64,000 nucleotides of DNA from Sinomonas albida (GCF_004919045.1 NZ_SWDW01000004.1:210044-274043), one strand, 5' to 3'. Positions 47,161-58,943 are shown, numbered from the stretch's first letter. Notes: generated by a model from the letters alone, not told the origin. Translations and numbers: made by a program.

Positions 47161-48170
47161 TGTCGATGTTCACGGGCCAGCTCCCGCTTATCCCGCCCGG
47201 CTCGGGCACGTCCGGCGGCGCCCCGAAGGGACCGTCCGTCGTCGCCCTCGGGGGCGGCCACGGGCTTGCCGCGTCGCTGTCGGCGCTTCGCCTCCTGACC
47301 GCGGACCTCACCGCGGTGGTCACGGTCGCGGACGACGGCGGGTCCTCCGGCCGCCTGCGCCGCGACTTCGGCGTCGTGCCCCCGGGCGATCTCCGGATGG
47401 CACTCGCGGCGCTGTGCGACGACACCGACTGGGGCCGAACCTGGCGCGACGTGATGCAGCATCGCTTCACGTCGCCCGCTGGCACGAGCGGGCTCGAGAA
47501 CCACGCGATGGGCAACCTGCTCATCATGACGCTGTGCGAGCTCCTCGGCGACGTCGTCGACGGCCTCCGCTGGGCCGGTGCGCTGCTCGGCGCGCGCGGC
47601 CAAGTCCTCCCCATGTCCCAGGTCCCGCTCACGATCGAGGGCATTGCGGCGTCGCCTGACGGCGGCCCGGGGCAGCTCATCCGCGGGCAGGCGGCCTGTG
47701 CGGTGGCCGGGCGGCTCGAGGACGTGCGGCTGCTCCCCGAGGAGGCTCCCGCGTGCCCCGAGGCCCTGAGCGCGATCGAGTTCGCGGACTGGGTCGTGCT
47801 CGGCCCCGGGTCGTGGTACACATCCGTGCTTCCGCATCTTCTGCTCCCGGAGCTCCGTCAGGCGCTCACCGACACGCCCGCGCGGCGCTGCCTCGCGATG
47901 AACCTCGCCATGGACACGAAGGAGACGAGCGGCATGTCAGCGGCCGACCATCTTCATGTCCTCCAGCGCGCCGCCCCGGAGTTCACCGTGGACGCGATCG
48001 TGGCCGAGGTCGGGGCGGTCGGCGACCGCGCAGCTTTCGAACGCGCCGCGGCGGAACTGGGGGCCGAGGTCCATTTCGGTAGAGTAGGGGCTTCGGGCCA
48101 TCGGGCGGTGCATGATCCGCTCCGGCTCGCGGCCGCCTATCACGAGGTGTTCTCGGGCGGCTCAAGATGA
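47160..48170 (+). CDS. yvcK: gluconeogenesis factor / YvcK-CuvA family protein
   Basis: The 336-residue protein has the Rossmann start [18 protein letters not shown] and [16 protein letters not shown], then GNLLIMTL and [15 protein letters not shown]. These are typical of the CofD-like UPF0052 family. YvcK binds UDP-sugars and is needed for growth on gluconeogenic carbon and for cell-wall homeostasis. It starts at GTG 47160 (overlapping the rapZ stop) or ATG 47166. whiA follows after 58 bases with its own strong ribosome site. Confidence 0.92.
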   Translation: MSMFTGQLPLIPPGSGTSGGAPKGPSVVALGGGHGLAASLSALRLLTADLTAVVTVADDGGSSGRLRRDFGVVPPGDLRMALAALCDDTDWGRTWRDVMQHRFTSPAGTSGLENHAMGNLLIMTLCELLGDVVDGLRWAGALLGARGQVLPMSQVPLTIEGIAASPDGGPGQLIRGQAACAVAGRLEDVRLLPEEAPACPEALSAIEFADWVVLGPGSWYTSVLPHLLLPELRQALTDTPARRCLAMNLAMDTKETSGMSAADHLHVLQRAAPEFTVDAIVAEVGAVGDRAAFERAAAELGAEVHFGRVGASGHRAVHDPLRLAAAYHEVFSGGSR

Positions 48171-48228
48171 CAGGGGAGTGGCTGATGGCATCGCACGGGA
48201 CGTCCGCGCGGGCGGGGGAGGCGAACGC

Positions 48229-49209
48229 ATGGCTCTGACCCAGAGCGTCAAGGAGGAGCTCTCGCACCTGTCGGTGAAGAAGTCCTCCGAGCGCAAGGCG
48301 GAGGTCTCGGCGATGCTGCGCTTCGCTGGCGGGCTCCACATCATCTCCGGGCGCATCGTTATTGAGGCCGAGGTCGACCTCGCGTCGACCGCGCGCCGGC
48401 TCAAGATGGCCATCTCGGAGGTCTACGGGCACACCGCGGAGATCATCGTGGTGTCCGGCGGCGGGCTGCGCCGCGGGAGCCGCTACGTGATCCGCGTCGT
48501 GCGGGAGGGCGAGGCGCTCGCCCGGCAGACCGGGCTGCTCGACAACCGCGGGCGCCCTGTCCGCGGGCTGCCGTCCGCGGTGGTCAACGGTTCCGCCGCC
48601 GACGCAGAGGCGGTGTGGCGGGGAGCGTTCCTCGCCCACGGCTCGCTCACCGAGCCCGGGCGGTCGTCGTCGCTCGAGGTCACGTGCCCCGGCCCTGAGG
48701 CCGCGCTCGCCCTCGTGGGGGCAGCACGCCGGCTGGGGATCGCGGCAAAGGCGCGCGAAGTGCGCGGGGTGGACCGCGTCGTCGTGCGCGACGGGGACAC
48801 GATTGCCGCGCTCCTGACCCGGATGGGCGCCCACGACGCGCTCATGGCGTGGGAGGAGCGCCGCATGCGCAAGGAGGTCCGCGCGACGGCGAACCGCCTC
48901 GCGAACTTCGACGACGCGAACCTGCGCCGTTCGGCACAGGCTGCGGTCGCTGCGGGGGCCCGCGTCGAGCGTGCGCTCGAGATCCTCGGCAACGACGTTC
49001 CGGACCATCTGCGCTACGCCGGGGAGCTCCGCGTCGCCCACAAGCAGGCGAGCCTCGACGAGCTCGGACGCCTCGCCGATCCGCCCCTCACGAAGGACGC
49101 GATCGCGGGCCGGATCCGCCGCCTCCTCGCCATGGCGGACAAGAAGGCCGTGGAAACGGGAATCCCCGGCACCGAGGCGAACGTTACTCCGGACATGCTG
49201 GACGGCTGA
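48229..49209 (+). CDS. whiA: DNA-binding protein WhiA
   Basis: The 326-residue protein combines an N-terminal degenerate LAGLIDADG homing-endonuclease fold (about 1-220; core [25 protein letters not shown]) with a C-terminal helix-turn-helix that ends [20 protein letters not shown] and RIRRLLAMA. In Streptomyces WhiA works with WhiB to switch on division genes; in non-sporulating actinobacteria it is a general cell-division regulator. GGGGGAGG at about 48214-48221 fixes the ATG at 48229. Reading upstream in frame lacks family similarity. Confidence 0.93.
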   Translation: MALTQSVKEELSHLSVKKSSERKAEVSAMLRFAGGLHIISGRIVIEAEVDLASTARRLKMAISEVYGHTAEIIVVSGGGLRRGSRYVIRVVREGEALARQTGLLDNRGRPVRGLPSAVVNGSAADAEAVWRGAFLAHGSLTEPGRSSSLEVTCPGPEAALALVGAARRLGIAAKAREVRGVDRVVVRDGDTIAALLTRMGAHDALMAWEERRMRKEVRATANRLANFDDANLRRSAQAAVAAGARVERALEILGNDVPDHLRYAGELRVAHKQASLDELGRLADPPLTKDAIAGRIRRLLAMADKKAVETGIPGTEANVTPDMLDG

Positions 49210-49358
49210 TCGCAGCGGTCCGCCGCGGTGGCGTGCGGTTCGACGCTTCATGAACCGGCGCTTCGGTGACGAACCGGCGATCTGCTTAGGATGGAGCCGT
49301 CACCAGCCCGCCGTGTGAAGTTTCCGCGTGGCGGGAAATCGACCGATGGAGGATTGTT

Positions 49359-49982
49359 GTGACCTACGTACTGCCTGAGCTTCCGTACGACTACGCGGCC
49401 CTCGAGCCGCACATCTCGGCGCGGATCATGGAACTCCACCACAGCAAGCACCACGCGGCCTACGTGGCCGGCGCGAACACCGCCCTCGAGAAGCTCTCCG
49501 AGGCCCGCCAGGCCGGGAACTTCACCGACGTGACGCGCCTGAGCAAGGATCTGGCGTTCCACCTGGGCGGCCACACGAACCACTCGATCTTCTGGAACAA
49601 CCTGTCCCCCGAGGGCGGCGACAAGCCCGAGGGCGAGCTTGCGGCGGCGATCGACGACGCGTTCGGCTCGTTCGACAAGTTCGTGGCGCACTTCAGCGCC
49701 GCCGCGACGAGCCTCCAGGGTTCCGGCTGGGCCATCCTCGCCTACGAGCCCCTCGGTGAGAACGTCGTGATCGAGCAGCTGTACGACCAGCAGGGCAACG
49801 TGCCGGTCGCGACCGTGCCGCTCCTCATGCTCGACATGTGGGAGCACGCCTTCTACCTCGACTACGTCAACGTGAAGGCTGACTACGTCAAGGCGTTCTG
49901 GAACATCGTCAACTGGGCCGACGTCGCGAAGCGCCTCGAGGCCGCCCGCGCCGGCGCCAAGGGTCTGGTGCTCCCCGCCTGA
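49359..49982 (+). CDS. sodA: superoxide dismutase (Mn/Fe)
   Basis: The 207-residue enzyme has all four metal ligands, His27, His75, Asp159 and His163 (LDMWEHAFY), and the second-shell glutamine region [16 protein letters not shown] and the Gln143-region pattern favour manganese or a cambialistic enzyme, which cannot be settled from sequence. No signal peptide is present, so it is cytosolic. GGAGGA at 49348-49353 supports the GTG at 49359. A strong terminator follows. Confidence 0.94.
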   Translation: MTYVLPELPYDYAALEPHISARIMELHHSKHHAAYVAGANTALEKLSEARQAGNFTDVTRLSKDLAFHLGGHTNHSIFWNNLSPEGGDKPEGELAAAIDDAFGSFDKFVAHFSAAATSLQGSGWAILAYEPLGENVVIEQLYDQQGNVPVATVPLLMLDMWEHAFYLDYVNVKADYVKAFWNIVNWADVAKRLEAARAGAKGLVLPA

Positions 49983-50046
49983 TCCTGTGAGTTTCTGTCA
50001 GGGCTGAGATTTCCGTCACATTGCGGCGATTTCACCCGCCGACTCC

Positions 50047-50087
50047 CGAAAAGGGGCCTGTCTGTTCACGGACGGGCCCTTTTTCCG
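50047..50087 (+). terminator. sodA terminator
   Basis: AAAAGGGGCCTGTC pairs with GGACGGGCCCTTTTT (one bulge) across TGTTCAC and ends in a T run. Its loop region overlaps the presumed -35 of gap. Confidence 0.75.
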
Positions 50088-50093
50088 TAGGAT
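50065..50093 (+). promoter_or_regulatory. gap promoter
   Basis: TTCACG (50065-50070) and TAGGAT (50088-50093) with a 17-bp spacer predict a start at about 50100-50101. The leader to the GTG at 50259 would be about 158 bases. Confidence 0.5.
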
Positions 50094-50100
50094 GGGGTGC

Positions 50101-51266
<1,166 letters not shown>

Positions 51267-51296
51267 GACCCGGCCGTAACGTTCTGGAAACTCGGA

Positions 51297-51308
51297 TAGC
51301 CTGAGTCC
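51297..51308 (+). promoter_or_regulatory. pgk internal leaderless promoter (-10 box)
   Basis: TAGCCT at 51297-51302 is six bases before the pgk ATG at 51309. Confidence 0.5.
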
Positions 51309-52544
51309 ATGACTGCACACACTCTCGACGAGCTGCTCGCCGAAGGTGTCCGTGGGCGGCACGTTCTGGTCCGTTCGGACCTGAACGTGCCGCTCGACGG
51401 TTCCACCGTGACCGACGACGGCCGTGTCCGCGCCTCGCTGCCCGTGATTGCCAAGCTGGCCGAGGCCGGCGCCAGGGTCATTGTGATGGCCCACCTCGGA
51501 CGGCCCAAGGGGACCCCGGACGAGAAGTATTCGCTGCGCCCCGCCGTCGACCGCCTCGCTGAGCTCGCAGCGTTCCCGGTGCGGCTTGCGGGGGACGTCG
51601 TGGGCCCCAGCGCCAAGGAACTCGCGGCCGGCCTCGTCGACGGCGAGGCCCTGGTGCTCGAGAACGTGCGCTTCGACGCGCGTGAGACGAGCAAGGACGA
51701 CGCCGATCGGGCGGGGTTCGCCCGTGAGCTCGCCGCGCTGACAGGCGAGGGTGGGGCCTACGTCGACGATGCGTTCGGCGCCGTGCACCGCAAGCACGCG
51801 AGCGTCTACGACATCGCCTCGATCCTCCCGGCCTACCTCGGAGAGCTCGTTCGCACCGAGGTCGAGGTCCTCAAGCGGCTGACCGACGGCGCCGAGCGGC
51901 CTTACGTCGTGGTCCTCGGCGGCTCGAAGGTCTCCGACAAGCTCGCGGTGATCGACAACCTCATCGGCAAGGCGGACCGTCTCCTCGTGGGCGGCGGCAT
52001 GCTGTTCACGTTCCTCGCGGCGCAGGGCCACAAGGTCGGCTCGAGCCTCCTCGAGGGGGACCAGATCGCCACGGTCCAGTCCTACCTCGAGCGCGCGGCT
52101 GCGGCCGGCACGGAGTTCGTGCTGCCCACCGACGTCGTCGTCGCATCGAAGTTCGCGGCGGACGCCGACCACGTGGTTGCCGCGGCGGACTCCATCGAAG
52201 CAACGGCCTTCGGCGAGTCCGGGATCGGCCTCGACATCGGTCCGGACACGGCGGCCGCGTTCGCGAAGGAGATCGCCTCGGCCAAGACCGTCTTCTGGAA
52301 TGGCCCCATGGGCGTGTTCGAGTTCCCGGCCTTCGCGGCGGGCACGAGGGCTGTCGCCCAGGGACTGGCGGACGCCACGTCCTCCGGCGCGCTCACGGTT
52401 GTGGGCGGCGGCGACTCGGCGGCCGCGGTGCGTACACTCGGCTTCGAGGACGGCCAGTTCGGCCACATCTCGACGGGCGGCGGCGCGAGCCTCGAATACC
52501 TCGAAGGCAAGGAGCTCCCGGGCCTCACAGCCCTCGGAGCCTGA
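51309..52544 (+). CDS. pgk: phosphoglycerate kinase
   Basis: The 411-residue two-domain kinase makes ATP from 1,3-bisphosphoglycerate. [13 protein letters not shown] begins the N-lobe, followed by [12 protein letters not shown] and [15 protein letters not shown]. The C-lobe has [21 protein letters not shown] and [11 protein letters not shown]. It lies 42 bases after gap. The absence of a ribosome site and the close -10 box suggest it can be made from a leaderless mRNA as well as by read-through. Confidence 0.96.
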   Translation: MTAHTLDELLAEGVRGRHVLVRSDLNVPLDGSTVTDDGRVRASLPVIAKLAEAGARVIVMAHLGRPKGTPDEKYSLRPAVDRLAELAAFPVRLAGDVVGPSAKELAAGLVDGEALVLENVRFDARETSKDDADRAGFARELAALTGEGGAYVDDAFGAVHRKHASVYDIASILPAYLGELVRTEVEVLKRLTDGAERPYVVVLGGSKVSDKLAVIDNLIGKADRLLVGGGMLFTFLAAQGHKVGSSLLEGDQIATVQSYLERAAAAGTEFVLPTDVVVASKFAADADHVVAAADSIEATAFGESGIGLDIGPDTAAAFAKEIASAKTVFWNGPMGVFEFPAFAAGTRAVAQGLADATSSGALTVVGGGDSAAAVRTLGFEDGQFGHISTGGGASLEYLEGKELPGLTALGA

Positions 52545-52636
52545 CCCCTTTCGCGCCGGGGCGCCGTCTGCACGTCCGTGCGGGCGGCGCCCCGCGCGCG
52601 CCTCAACCCCAGGACATCGCAGGATCAGGAGACACC

Positions 52637-53449
52637 GTGACCACCTCCTCGAACGGCTCGTTCGATCGCACCCCGCTCATTGCAGGCAACTGGAAGATGA
52701 ACATGGACCACGTCCAGGCCATCACCCTCCTCCAGAAGCTCGCCTGGACCCTCCAGGACGCGCGCCACGACTTTGGCCGCGTCGAGGTGGCCGTCTTCCC
52801 CCCGTTCACCGATCTCCGCGGCGTCCAGACGCTCGTGCAGGGCGATGACCTCAAGCTCGTCTACGGCGGCCAGGACCTCTCGCCCTTCGACTCGGGCGCG
52901 TACACGGGCGACGTGAGCGGCGCGTTCCTCTCGAAGCTCGGCAGCACGTACGTGCTCGTGGGCCACAGCGAGCGTCGCACGATCCACGGCGAGGGGGACG
53001 AGCTCCTCAACGCCAAGACGAAGGCCGCCTACCGTCACGGCCTCGTGCCGGTCCTGTGCGTTGGGGAGGGCCTCGAGGTGCGTCAGGCCGGCCAGCACGT
53101 CGAGCACACGCTCGCCCAGCTGCGCGCGGACGTCGAGGGCCTCACGGCCGAGCAGGCGGCGACCCTCGTCGTCGCCTACGAGCCCGTGTGGGCCATCGGC
53201 ACGGGCGAGGTCGCCGGGCCGAACGACGCCCAGGAGATGTGCGCGGCGATCCGCGCGGAGCTCGCCTCGATTTTCGGCGCGGAGGCAGCGGCGGGCACGC
53301 GTCTCCTCTACGGCGGCTCGGTCAAGGCCGCAAACGCGGCGGCGATCCTCGGCCAGGCGGATGTCGACGGCGTGCTCGTTGGCGGTGCCAGCCTCGACCC
53401 GGCTGAGTTTGCTAGCATTGTCAGGTTCGAGAGCCACGCGGGCGCTTAG
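52637..53449 (+). CDS. tpiA: triosephosphate isomerase
   Basis: The 270-residue barrel interconverts dihydroxyacetone phosphate and glyceraldehyde 3-phosphate. IAGNWKMN carries Asn18 and Lys20, VLVGHSERR the catalytic His, and [13 protein letters not shown] the catalytic Glu and flexible loop. LLYGGSVK and [10 protein letters not shown] bind phosphate. CAGGAG before the GTG at 52637 is a good ribosome site. It lies 92 bases after pgk; secG follows after 56 bases. Confidence 0.96.
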   Translation: MTTSSNGSFDRTPLIAGNWKMNMDHVQAITLLQKLAWTLQDARHDFGRVEVAVFPPFTDLRGVQTLVQGDDLKLVYGGQDLSPFDSGAYTGDVSGAFLSKLGSTYVLVGHSERRTIHGEGDELLNAKTKAAYRHGLVPVLCVGEGLEVRQAGQHVEHTLAQLRADVEGLTAEQAATLVVAYEPVWAIGTGEVAGPNDAQEMCAAIRAELASIFGAEAAAGTRLLYGGSVKAANAAAILGQADVDGVLVGGASLDPAEFASIVRFESHAGA

Positions 53450-53505
53450 CCTTTAAGCAAGCGCGGCAACCGCAATCCACTCGAGGAAGACCACGAGGCA
53501 ATACG

Positions 53506-53763
53506 GTGCAAGTACTCCAGATCATCCTTCAGATCCTGCTCGGCATTACGAGCCTGTTGCTGACCCTGCTCATCCTCATGCACAAGGGACGCGGCGGCGG
53601 ACTGTCGGACATGTTCGGTGGCGGGATGTCCTCGGGGCTTTCGTCCTCGGGCGTCGCCGAGCGGAACCTCAACCGGTTCACGATCGTCTTGGGCCTCACG
53701 TGGGGCGTTGTCATCATCGCGCTCGGGCTCATCCTGCGCTTCTCAAACGTCTCGGCGTCCTGA
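53506..53763 (+). CDS. secG: preprotein translocase subunit SecG
   Basis: The 85-residue protein has two membrane helices (about 3-24 and 58-78) joined by the glycine-rich loop GRGGGLSDMFGGGMSSGLSSS, read in two parts. It stabilises SecYE and aids SecA cycling. secG placed after tpiA is a common actinobacterial order. GTG start, last gene of the glycolytic run, with a strong terminator 20 bases downstream. Confidence 0.93.
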   Translation: MQVLQIILQILLGITSLLLTLLILMHKGRGGGLSDMFGGGMSSGLSSSGVAERNLNRFTIVLGLTWGVVIIALGLILRFSNVSAS

Positions 53764-53783
53764 CCGCGCGCTCACTGCAGAGC

Positions 53784-53820
53784 AGAGGGGCGGGAACAGC
53801 ATTGCTGTTCCCGCCCCTCT
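53784..53820 (+). terminator. secG terminator (convergent junction)
   Basis: AGAGGGGCGGGAACAG pairs perfectly with CTGTTCCCGCCCCTCT around CATTG. It is a 16-bp stem and may also end the opposing pgl transcript. Confidence 0.85.
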
Positions 53821-53826
53821 CGCTGT

Positions 53827-53868
53827 GCCTCGGCTGTGTGGCGCCTCGGCTGTGGGGCGCCTCGGCTG
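53827..53868. repeat. 16-bp tandem repeat, 2.6 copies
   Basis: GCCTCGGCTGTGTGGC starts at 53827, 53843 (one change) and 53859 (partial). It lies between the secG terminator and the pgl stop codon. Confidence 0.9.
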
Positions 53869-53917
53869 GGCCATCAGGCAGGGCTGGCCCGGGCACGACC
53901 CGGGCGCAGCGTCTGCG

Positions 53918-54736
53918 CTACGCCGACGCCGGCTCCTTGCGCAGGAGATTGCCGGGGACCTTCGCGGCGGCCGCCGCGTCGATGAGCCACAGCGTGCGGT
54001 TGCGCCCGCGGGCCCCCGCGGCGGGTACCTGGACCGTCCCGGCGCCCGCGAGGGCCAGGCCAACAGCGCCCGCCTTGTCCTCGCCGGCCACGAGCATCCA
54101 GACCTCTCCCGCCGACTTGATCGACGGCAGCGTGAGCGAGATGCGCTCGGGCGGCGGCTTGGGCGAGTTCGTCACTCCGACCACCGTGAGGTCGCGCTCT
54201 CGGATGCCGGCCATCTCGGGGAAGAGCGACGCGACGTGTGCGTCGGGTCCCACTCCCAGGAGCAGCACGTCGAAGCGCGGCAGCCGGCCGGGCTCCTCGG
54301 GGCGATCATCGGAGAAGTCGGCCTCATGCTCGCGCCGTGCCGCTTCGGCGAGCCGGTCCGCGTAGTCTGCTGCGGCGTCGTCGGGCGTCGCGAACTCTCC
54401 CGCCGCGCCGGGAACGTGCACGCGGGCCGGATCGAGCGCGAGCTGGCCCAGGAGGGCCTCCTCGGCCTGGACAGCGTTGCGCTCAGCGGAGTTCGCCTCG
54501 ACGAAGCGCTCGTCGCCCCACCACACGTTGACCTTCGACCAGTCCACCGCCGCGCACGCGGGCGATTCCGCGACCGCGCGCAGCGTCCCGATGCCCATGG
54601 TGCCCCCGGTGAGCACGATCGTCGCGTCGCCGTAGCGATCCTGCGTGTCCACGAGCTTCGTGATGAGGCGCGCGGCGATGGCCGCGAGCAGCACGGAGGA
54701 ATCGGGATGGATGCTTACGCGGGGATCAGCGGTCAC
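53918..54736 (-). CDS. pgl: 6-phosphogluconolactonase
   Basis: The 272-residue DevB-type protein hydrolyses 6-phosphogluconolactone, the second oxidative pentose-phosphate step. IVLTGGTMGIGTLRAVA, VWWGDERFV and FDVLLLGVGPDAHVASLFP are the family blocks. The last, usually LGxGxDGHxASLFP, has Ala in place of Gly before His. The GTG start overlaps the opcA end by 11 bases. It closes the zwf-opcA-pgl operon. Confidence 0.93.
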   Translation of the reverse strand: MTADPRVSIHPDSSVLLAAIAARLITKLVDTQDRYGDATIVLTGGTMGIGTLRAVAESPACAAVDWSKVNVWWGDERFVEANSAERNAVQAEEALLGQLALDPARVHVPGAAGEFATPDDAAADYADRLAEAARREHEADFSDDRPEEPGRLPRFDVLLLGVGPDAHVASLFPEMAGIRERDLTVVGVTNSPKPPPERISLTLPSIKSAGEVWMLVAGEDKAGAVGLALAGAGTVQVPAAGARGRNRTLWLIDAAAAAKVPGNLLRKEPASA

Positions 54737-55667
54737 TCGGTGTCACACTCCTAAGATTGGTCCGCGGGAGACCCTCGGCAAGGACTTCGCCGAACACCTC
54801 GTCGGGGTCGAGTCGGCGCAGTTCCTCGGTGAGGCAGTCCTGCAGCGTCCGCCGGGGGAGGGCGATGCGCTGGGAGGGCTGGCCCGGCTGCGTGAGTTCC
54901 GCCACGGTGAGCCCGGGGCGGTACAGCTGGATGTCGCCAGACGGACGGTTGAGCTTAACGCGCCGGATGCCCGTCCCCGCGGGGTCGGAGACGATCGTGA
55001 CGGGTACGTCGAGCTCGAGCGTGAGCCACGAGGCGAGCAGGACCGTGCTCGGCGAGTCGGACGCGCCCTCGACGGTCACGGCCGTCACCGCCGAATCATC
55101 GGCCTGGTCGAGCGCTGCCGCGAGCTGGATGCGCCAGTTCGTGAGCCGCGTCCAGGCCAGGTCCGTGTCTCCCGCGCGGTAGGTCTCGCGCATGCGGTAC
55201 AGCGCCTCGGTCGGGTCGGGCTCATTGCCCGAGTCCGTGATCCGACGGTGGGCGATGCAGCCGACCGACGTGGCGCTCGCGTCCTTCGGCGCGCCATGCG
55301 GCCACCAGGCGACGATCGGGGCGTCCGGAAGGAGGAGCGCCGCGACGAGCGATTCGCTCTCCTCGGCGAGCCGGCCGTAGCCGCGGAGCACGACCACCTC
55401 GGAGGCGCCGGCGTCGCCGCCCACGCGGATCTGGCCGTCGATGCGATCCGCGGAGTCGCGGCCCGAGTCGACGAGCACGATGATGCGGCAGGGATGCTCG
55501 CGGCTTGCCTGGTTGGCTGCCTCGATGGCCTCTTCCTCGTAGCCGTGCTTCGTAATGACGACGAGGGTGAGGACCCGGCTGAGCGCCACGACGCCGCCCT
55601 GATGGCGGACGTTCATGAGCTCCTTCGAGATCTTCGAGGTCGTGGTGTGCGGAAGGTCGATGATCAA
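54726..55667 (-). CDS. opcA: glucose-6-phosphate dehydrogenase assembly protein OpcA
   Basis: The 313-residue protein has the OpcA features IIDLPHTTTSKISKELMNVR at the start when read in parts, CRIIVLVD, and LLPDAPIVAWWPHGAP in the N-terminal half. A second domain near LASWLTLELDVPVTIV follows. OpcA is needed for full G6PDH activity in cyanobacteria and actinobacteria. The start is a TTG at 55667 that shares bases with the zwf stop (TTGA) and has GGAGG five bases upstream. An ATG start giving a plausible full-length protein is absent. Confidence 0.92.
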   Translation of the reverse strand: MIIDLPHTTTSKISKELMNVRHQGGVVALSRVLTLVVITKHGYEEEAIEAANQASREHPCRIIVLVDSGRDSADRIDGQIRVGGDAGASEVVVLRGYGRLAEESESLVAALLLPDAPIVAWWPHGAPKDASATSVGCIAHRRITDSGNEPDPTEALYRMRETYRAGDTDLAWTRLTNWRIQLAAALDQADDSAVTAVTVEGASDSPSTVLLASWLTLELDVPVTIVSDPAGTGIRRVKLNRPSGDIQLYRPGLTVAELTQPGQPSQRIALPRRTLQDCLTEELRRLDPDEVFGEVLAEGLPRTNLRSVTPSDR

Positions 55668-57220
55668 GGCCGCCTCCAAGAGCGTCCGTCGCGGGCCATC
55701 AGCGCGTCGGCGGACGCCGGGCCCCAGCTGCCAGGTGCGTAGGGTTCGGGCTTGTCGCCCGTGGCCTCCCAGTAGTCCTCGAAGGGATCGAGGATCTTCC
55801 ACGAGAGCTCGACCTCCTCGTGCCGCGGGAAGAGAGGCGGCTCCCCGAGCAGGACGTCGAGGATGAGGCGCTCGTAGGCCTCCGGCGAGGACTCGGTGAA
55901 CGAGTGGCCATAGCTGAAGTCCATGCTCACGTCGCGCACCTCCATCTGGGTGCCCGGGACCTTGGAGCCGAAGCGGATCGTCGCGCCCTCGTCCGGCTGG
56001 ACGCGGATCACGACCGCGTTCTGCCCGAATTCTGCGGTGCCCTGGTCGAGGAAGAGCAGATTCGGCGCCTTCTTGAAGACGACGGCGATCTCGGTCACCC
56101 GCCGCCCAAGGCGCTTTCCGGCCCGGAGATAGAACGGAACGCCGGCCCAGCGGCGCGTATGGATGTCCACGCGGATCGCGGCGTAGGTCTCGGTCGCCGA
56201 GTCGGCGGGGATGCCCTCCTCCGCGAGATAGCCCTTGACGAGCTCTCCGCCCTGCCAGCCGCCGGCGAACTGGCCCCGCGCTGAATGGAGCGAGAGGTCC
56301 TCCGGGAGGCGCACGGCGGCCAGGACCTTCTCCTTCTCGGCGCGGAGATCCTCGGCCTCGAAGGAGATCGGTTCCTCCATCGCGGTGAGCGCGAGGAGCT
56401 GCAGCAGGTGGTTCTGGATCACGTCGCGTGCGGCGCCGACGCCGTCGTAGTAGCCCGCGCGCCCGCCCGTGCCGATGTCCTCGGCCATCGTGATCTGGAC
56501 GTGGTCCACATAGTTGGCGTTCCAGAGCGGCTCGAACAGCTGGTTGGCGAAGCGCAGCGCGAGGATGTTCTGGACCGTCTCCTTGCCGAGGTAGTGGTCG
56601 ATCCGGAAGACGGCGTCGGGCGGGAAGACCGACTCGACTATGTCGTTGAGCTGGCGGGCCGACTCGAGATTGTGGCCGAAAGGCTTCTCGATGACCACGC
56701 GGCGCCACTTGCCTTCCTGCGGCTGCGCGAGGCCGTGGTCGGAGAGCTGGCGGCAGACCTGCTCGAAGGCCTTCGGCGGGATCGAGAGGTAGAACGCGTG
56801 GTTGCCGCGCGTTCCGCGCTTCTCGTCGAGTTCCTCGAGCGTGGTCTTGAGGCGCTCGAATGCTTCGTCGTCGTCGAACGCGCCCTGCACGAACCGGACG
56901 CCCTCGTTGAGCTGGGCCCACACGGTCTCGTCGAAGGGCGTGCGCGCGTACTGCTTGACGGAGGCCTTGACCTCCTCGGCGAAGTCCTCGTGCTCCCACT
57001 CGCGCCGGGCAAAGCCCACGAGCGCGAAGCTCGGCGGGAGGAGGCCGCGGTTGGCGAGGTCGTAGACGGCTGGCATGAGCTTCTTGCGCGCAAGGTCGCC
57101 GGTCACCCCGAAGAGCACGAGCGCGGACGGACCCGCGATGCGGTTGAGGCGCCGATCGCGCGGGTCGCGGAGCGGATTGCGCCGCCTGGTCCCGTGCGCG
57201 CCGTTGTCGTTCTCTGGCAT
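55664..57220 (-). CDS. zwf: glucose-6-phosphate 1-dehydrogenase
   Basis: The 518-residue enzyme oxidises glucose 6-phosphate with NADP. The coenzyme motif is GVTGDLARKK (38-47), the substrate/catalytic motif RIDHYLGKE (206-214), and YLRAGKRL the later phosphate-binding block. A basic N-terminal stretch (RRRNPLRDPRDRRLNR) precedes the fold. AGAAAGG is a fair ribosome site before the ATG at 57220. It heads zwf-opcA-pgl, with each gene overlapping the next, so the dehydrogenase, its assembly factor and the lactonase are made together. Confidence 0.96.
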   Translation of the reverse strand: MPENDNGAHGTRRRNPLRDPRDRRLNRIAGPSALVLFGVTGDLARKKLMPAVYDLANRGLLPPSFALVGFARREWEHEDFAEEVKASVKQYARTPFDETVWAQLNEGVRFVQGAFDDDEAFERLKTTLEELDEKRGTRGNHAFYLSIPPKAFEQVCRQLSDHGLAQPQEGKWRRVVIEKPFGHNLESARQLNDIVESVFPPDAVFRIDHYLGKETVQNILALRFANQLFEPLWNANYVDHVQITMAEDIGTGGRAGYYDGVGAARDVIQNHLLQLLALTAMEEPISFEAEDLRAEKEKVLAAVRLPEDLSLHSARGQFAGGWQGGELVKGYLAEEGIPADSATETYAAIRVDIHTRRWAGVPFYLRAGKRLGRRVTEIAVVFKKAPNLLFLDQGTAEFGQNAVVIRVQPDEGATIRFGSKVPGTQMEVRDVSMDFSYGHSFTESSPEAYERLILDVLLGEPPLFPRHEEVELSWKILDPFEDYWEATGDKPEPYAPGSWGPASADALMARDGRSWRRP

Positions 57221-57287
57221 GATGCCTTTCTATTCCATCTGGTGCGGACCGCGAAAGCGCACAACCTCTACGCACTTCGCAGTGCAA

Positions 57288-57326
57288 AAGCCGTCGGCCC
57301 GGCCGCGCGGGCCGGGCCGACGGCTT
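57288..57326 (-). terminator. tkt-tal-pgi operon terminator
   Basis: A perfect 17-bp stem (AAGCCGTCGGCCCGGCC with its complement) with a five-base loop is followed on the minus strand by TTTTGC. It separates pgi from the zwf operon downstream. Confidence 0.85.
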
Positions 57327-57332
57327 GGAGCC

Positions 57333-58943
57333 CTAGCGGCCCAGAGCCGACACGAGCTCGGTCAGCTGCTTGACCCCCGCTGCGCGATCGGTGAGGTGCA
57401 GGCGGAGCACGGGGCGACCGTGCTCAGCGAGCACCTGGGCGTCACCGGCGGCCTGGGCCTCGATGAGCTGCGCGAACGTGAACGGGCGCTCCGGGATCTC
57501 GACGTCGTTCGACGCCGCGGCAGTCACCTGGAGGAAGACGCCCACCGCGGGGCCGCCCTTGTGGTACTGACCGGTCGAGTGCAGGAACCTGGGGCCCCAG
57601 CCGAACGTCGTGGGGCGTCCCGTGGCCTTCGCGAACACGTCGCGGACCCCCTCGAGCTGCGGGTAGGCAAGCCGGTCGAGGTACGCCTGCACGCTCAGGT
57701 AGCCCGTCGGGCCGAGCTGGGAGACAAGTGCCTTGACGGCCTCCTCGACCGTTGCGGCACCGCCGAGCCACTCGCCGCCACGGACCTCGATCGAACCCTC
57801 CGTGAAGTTCGCGGGGGTCGGCTCGGGGCGGGCGTCGAGGAGGCCGCGTGCTGCAACCTTCGCGGCCTCGACGTCCGGCTGGTCGAACGGGTTGATGCCG
57901 AGAAGGCGTCCCGCGACGGCCGTCGCGAACTCCCACACGAGCATCTGCGTCGCGAGGCCGCCACCCACGGCGGCCTCGTTCTCGCCGAGGCTCGGCTCCG
58001 CGTCAGCGGACACGAGACGGATCACGAGCACATCCGCCGCGCCCTCGGACACCTCGGGGGAGTCAGCGCCGGCCACGACTGGCAGGATGCCCCGGCCGAT
58101 CTTGCCGGTCGACTCCGCGATGAGCTGCTCGGCCCAGTCGGCGAAGCCCTTGATGCCGGAGCCGTCCTCGACGATGACGGCCTTGTCCCGCAGCGGGGTC
58201 GTGCCGCCCAGCGCCGCGCCGAGCTGCAGGCCGATGTTGTCCTCGGAGTCCTCGCGGAGCAGCTCCGCAGCCTCTTCCGCCTCGTCGAGCAGCGCCTGGA
58301 TGTCGACGCCCGCGAGGCCCGACGGCACGAGACCGAACGCCGTGAGGGCGGAGTAGCGCCCCCCGACGGTCGGGTCCGCGTTGAACACCGCGCGATAGCC
58401 TGCCTCGTGGCTCGCCTTCTCGAGCGGCGAGCCGGGGTCGGTGACGACGACGATGCGCTGCTTCGCGTCGATGCCGGCGGCCGTGAAGGCCGCCTCGAAG
58501 GCCCGGCGCTGCGAGTCGGTCTCGACGGTCGAACCGGACTTCGAGGACACGACGATGGCCGTCGCCTCGATCCGCTCCGACAGCGCCGAAGCCACCTGCT
58601 CGGGGTCGGTCGAGTCGAGGACGACGAGCGGGACGCCCGCCGTCGCCGTGATGACCTCGGGCGCGAGCGACGAACCGCCCATGCCGCACAGGACGATCCG
58701 GTCGACGCCCTCGGAGCGGAACGCATCCCGCAGGGCGACGATGTCGGCGACGAGCGGCTGCGACACGCTCGCGGCGTCGGTCCAGCCGAGGCGCTTCGAC
58801 GATTCCTCTTCCGCATCCTTGCCCCACAGCGTGGGGTTCTTCGCGAAGATCCCGCTCGCCACGCCGTCGGCCGCAAGCTGCGCGACGTGCGCCTCGATGG
58901 CCTCGCGAGCCGCGCCGGTGGCGTCGAAGGTCAGCGCACTCAT
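57333..58943 (-). CDS. pgi: glucose-6-phosphate isomerase
   Basis: The 536-residue SIS-domain enzyme interconverts glucose 6-phosphate and fructose 6-phosphate. [12 protein letters not shown] and [12 protein letters not shown] are the sugar-phosphate loops. Further features are [29 protein letters not shown] and [13 protein letters not shown] with the catalytic His/Lys. The pattern is that of actinobacterial bifunctional-like Pgi rather than the E. coli type. The ATG at 58943 overlaps the tal stop by four bases. It is last of tkt-tal-pgi. Confidence 0.93.
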   Translation of the reverse strand: MSALTFDATGAAREAIEAHVAQLAADGVASGIFAKNPTLWGKDAEEESSKRLGWTDAASVSQPLVADIVALRDAFRSEGVDRIVLCGMGGSSLAPEVITATAGVPLVVLDSTDPEQVASALSERIEATAIVVSSKSGSTVETDSQRRAFEAAFTAAGIDAKQRIVVVTDPGSPLEKASHEAGYRAVFNADPTVGGRYSALTAFGLVPSGLAGVDIQALLDEAEEAAELLREDSEDNIGLQLGAALGGTTPLRDKAVIVEDGSGIKGFADWAEQLIAESTGKIGRGILPVVAGADSPEVSEGAADVLVIRLVSADAEPSLGENEAAVGGGLATQMLVWEFATAVAGRLLGINPFDQPDVEAAKVAARGLLDARPEPTPANFTEGSIEVRGGEWLGGAATVEEAVKALVSQLGPTGYLSVQAYLDRLAYPQLEGVRDVFAKATGRPTTFGWGPRFLHSTGQYHKGGPAVGVFLQVTAAASNDVEIPERPFTFAQLIEAQAAGDAQVLAEHGRPVLRLHLTDRAAGVKQLTELVSALGR

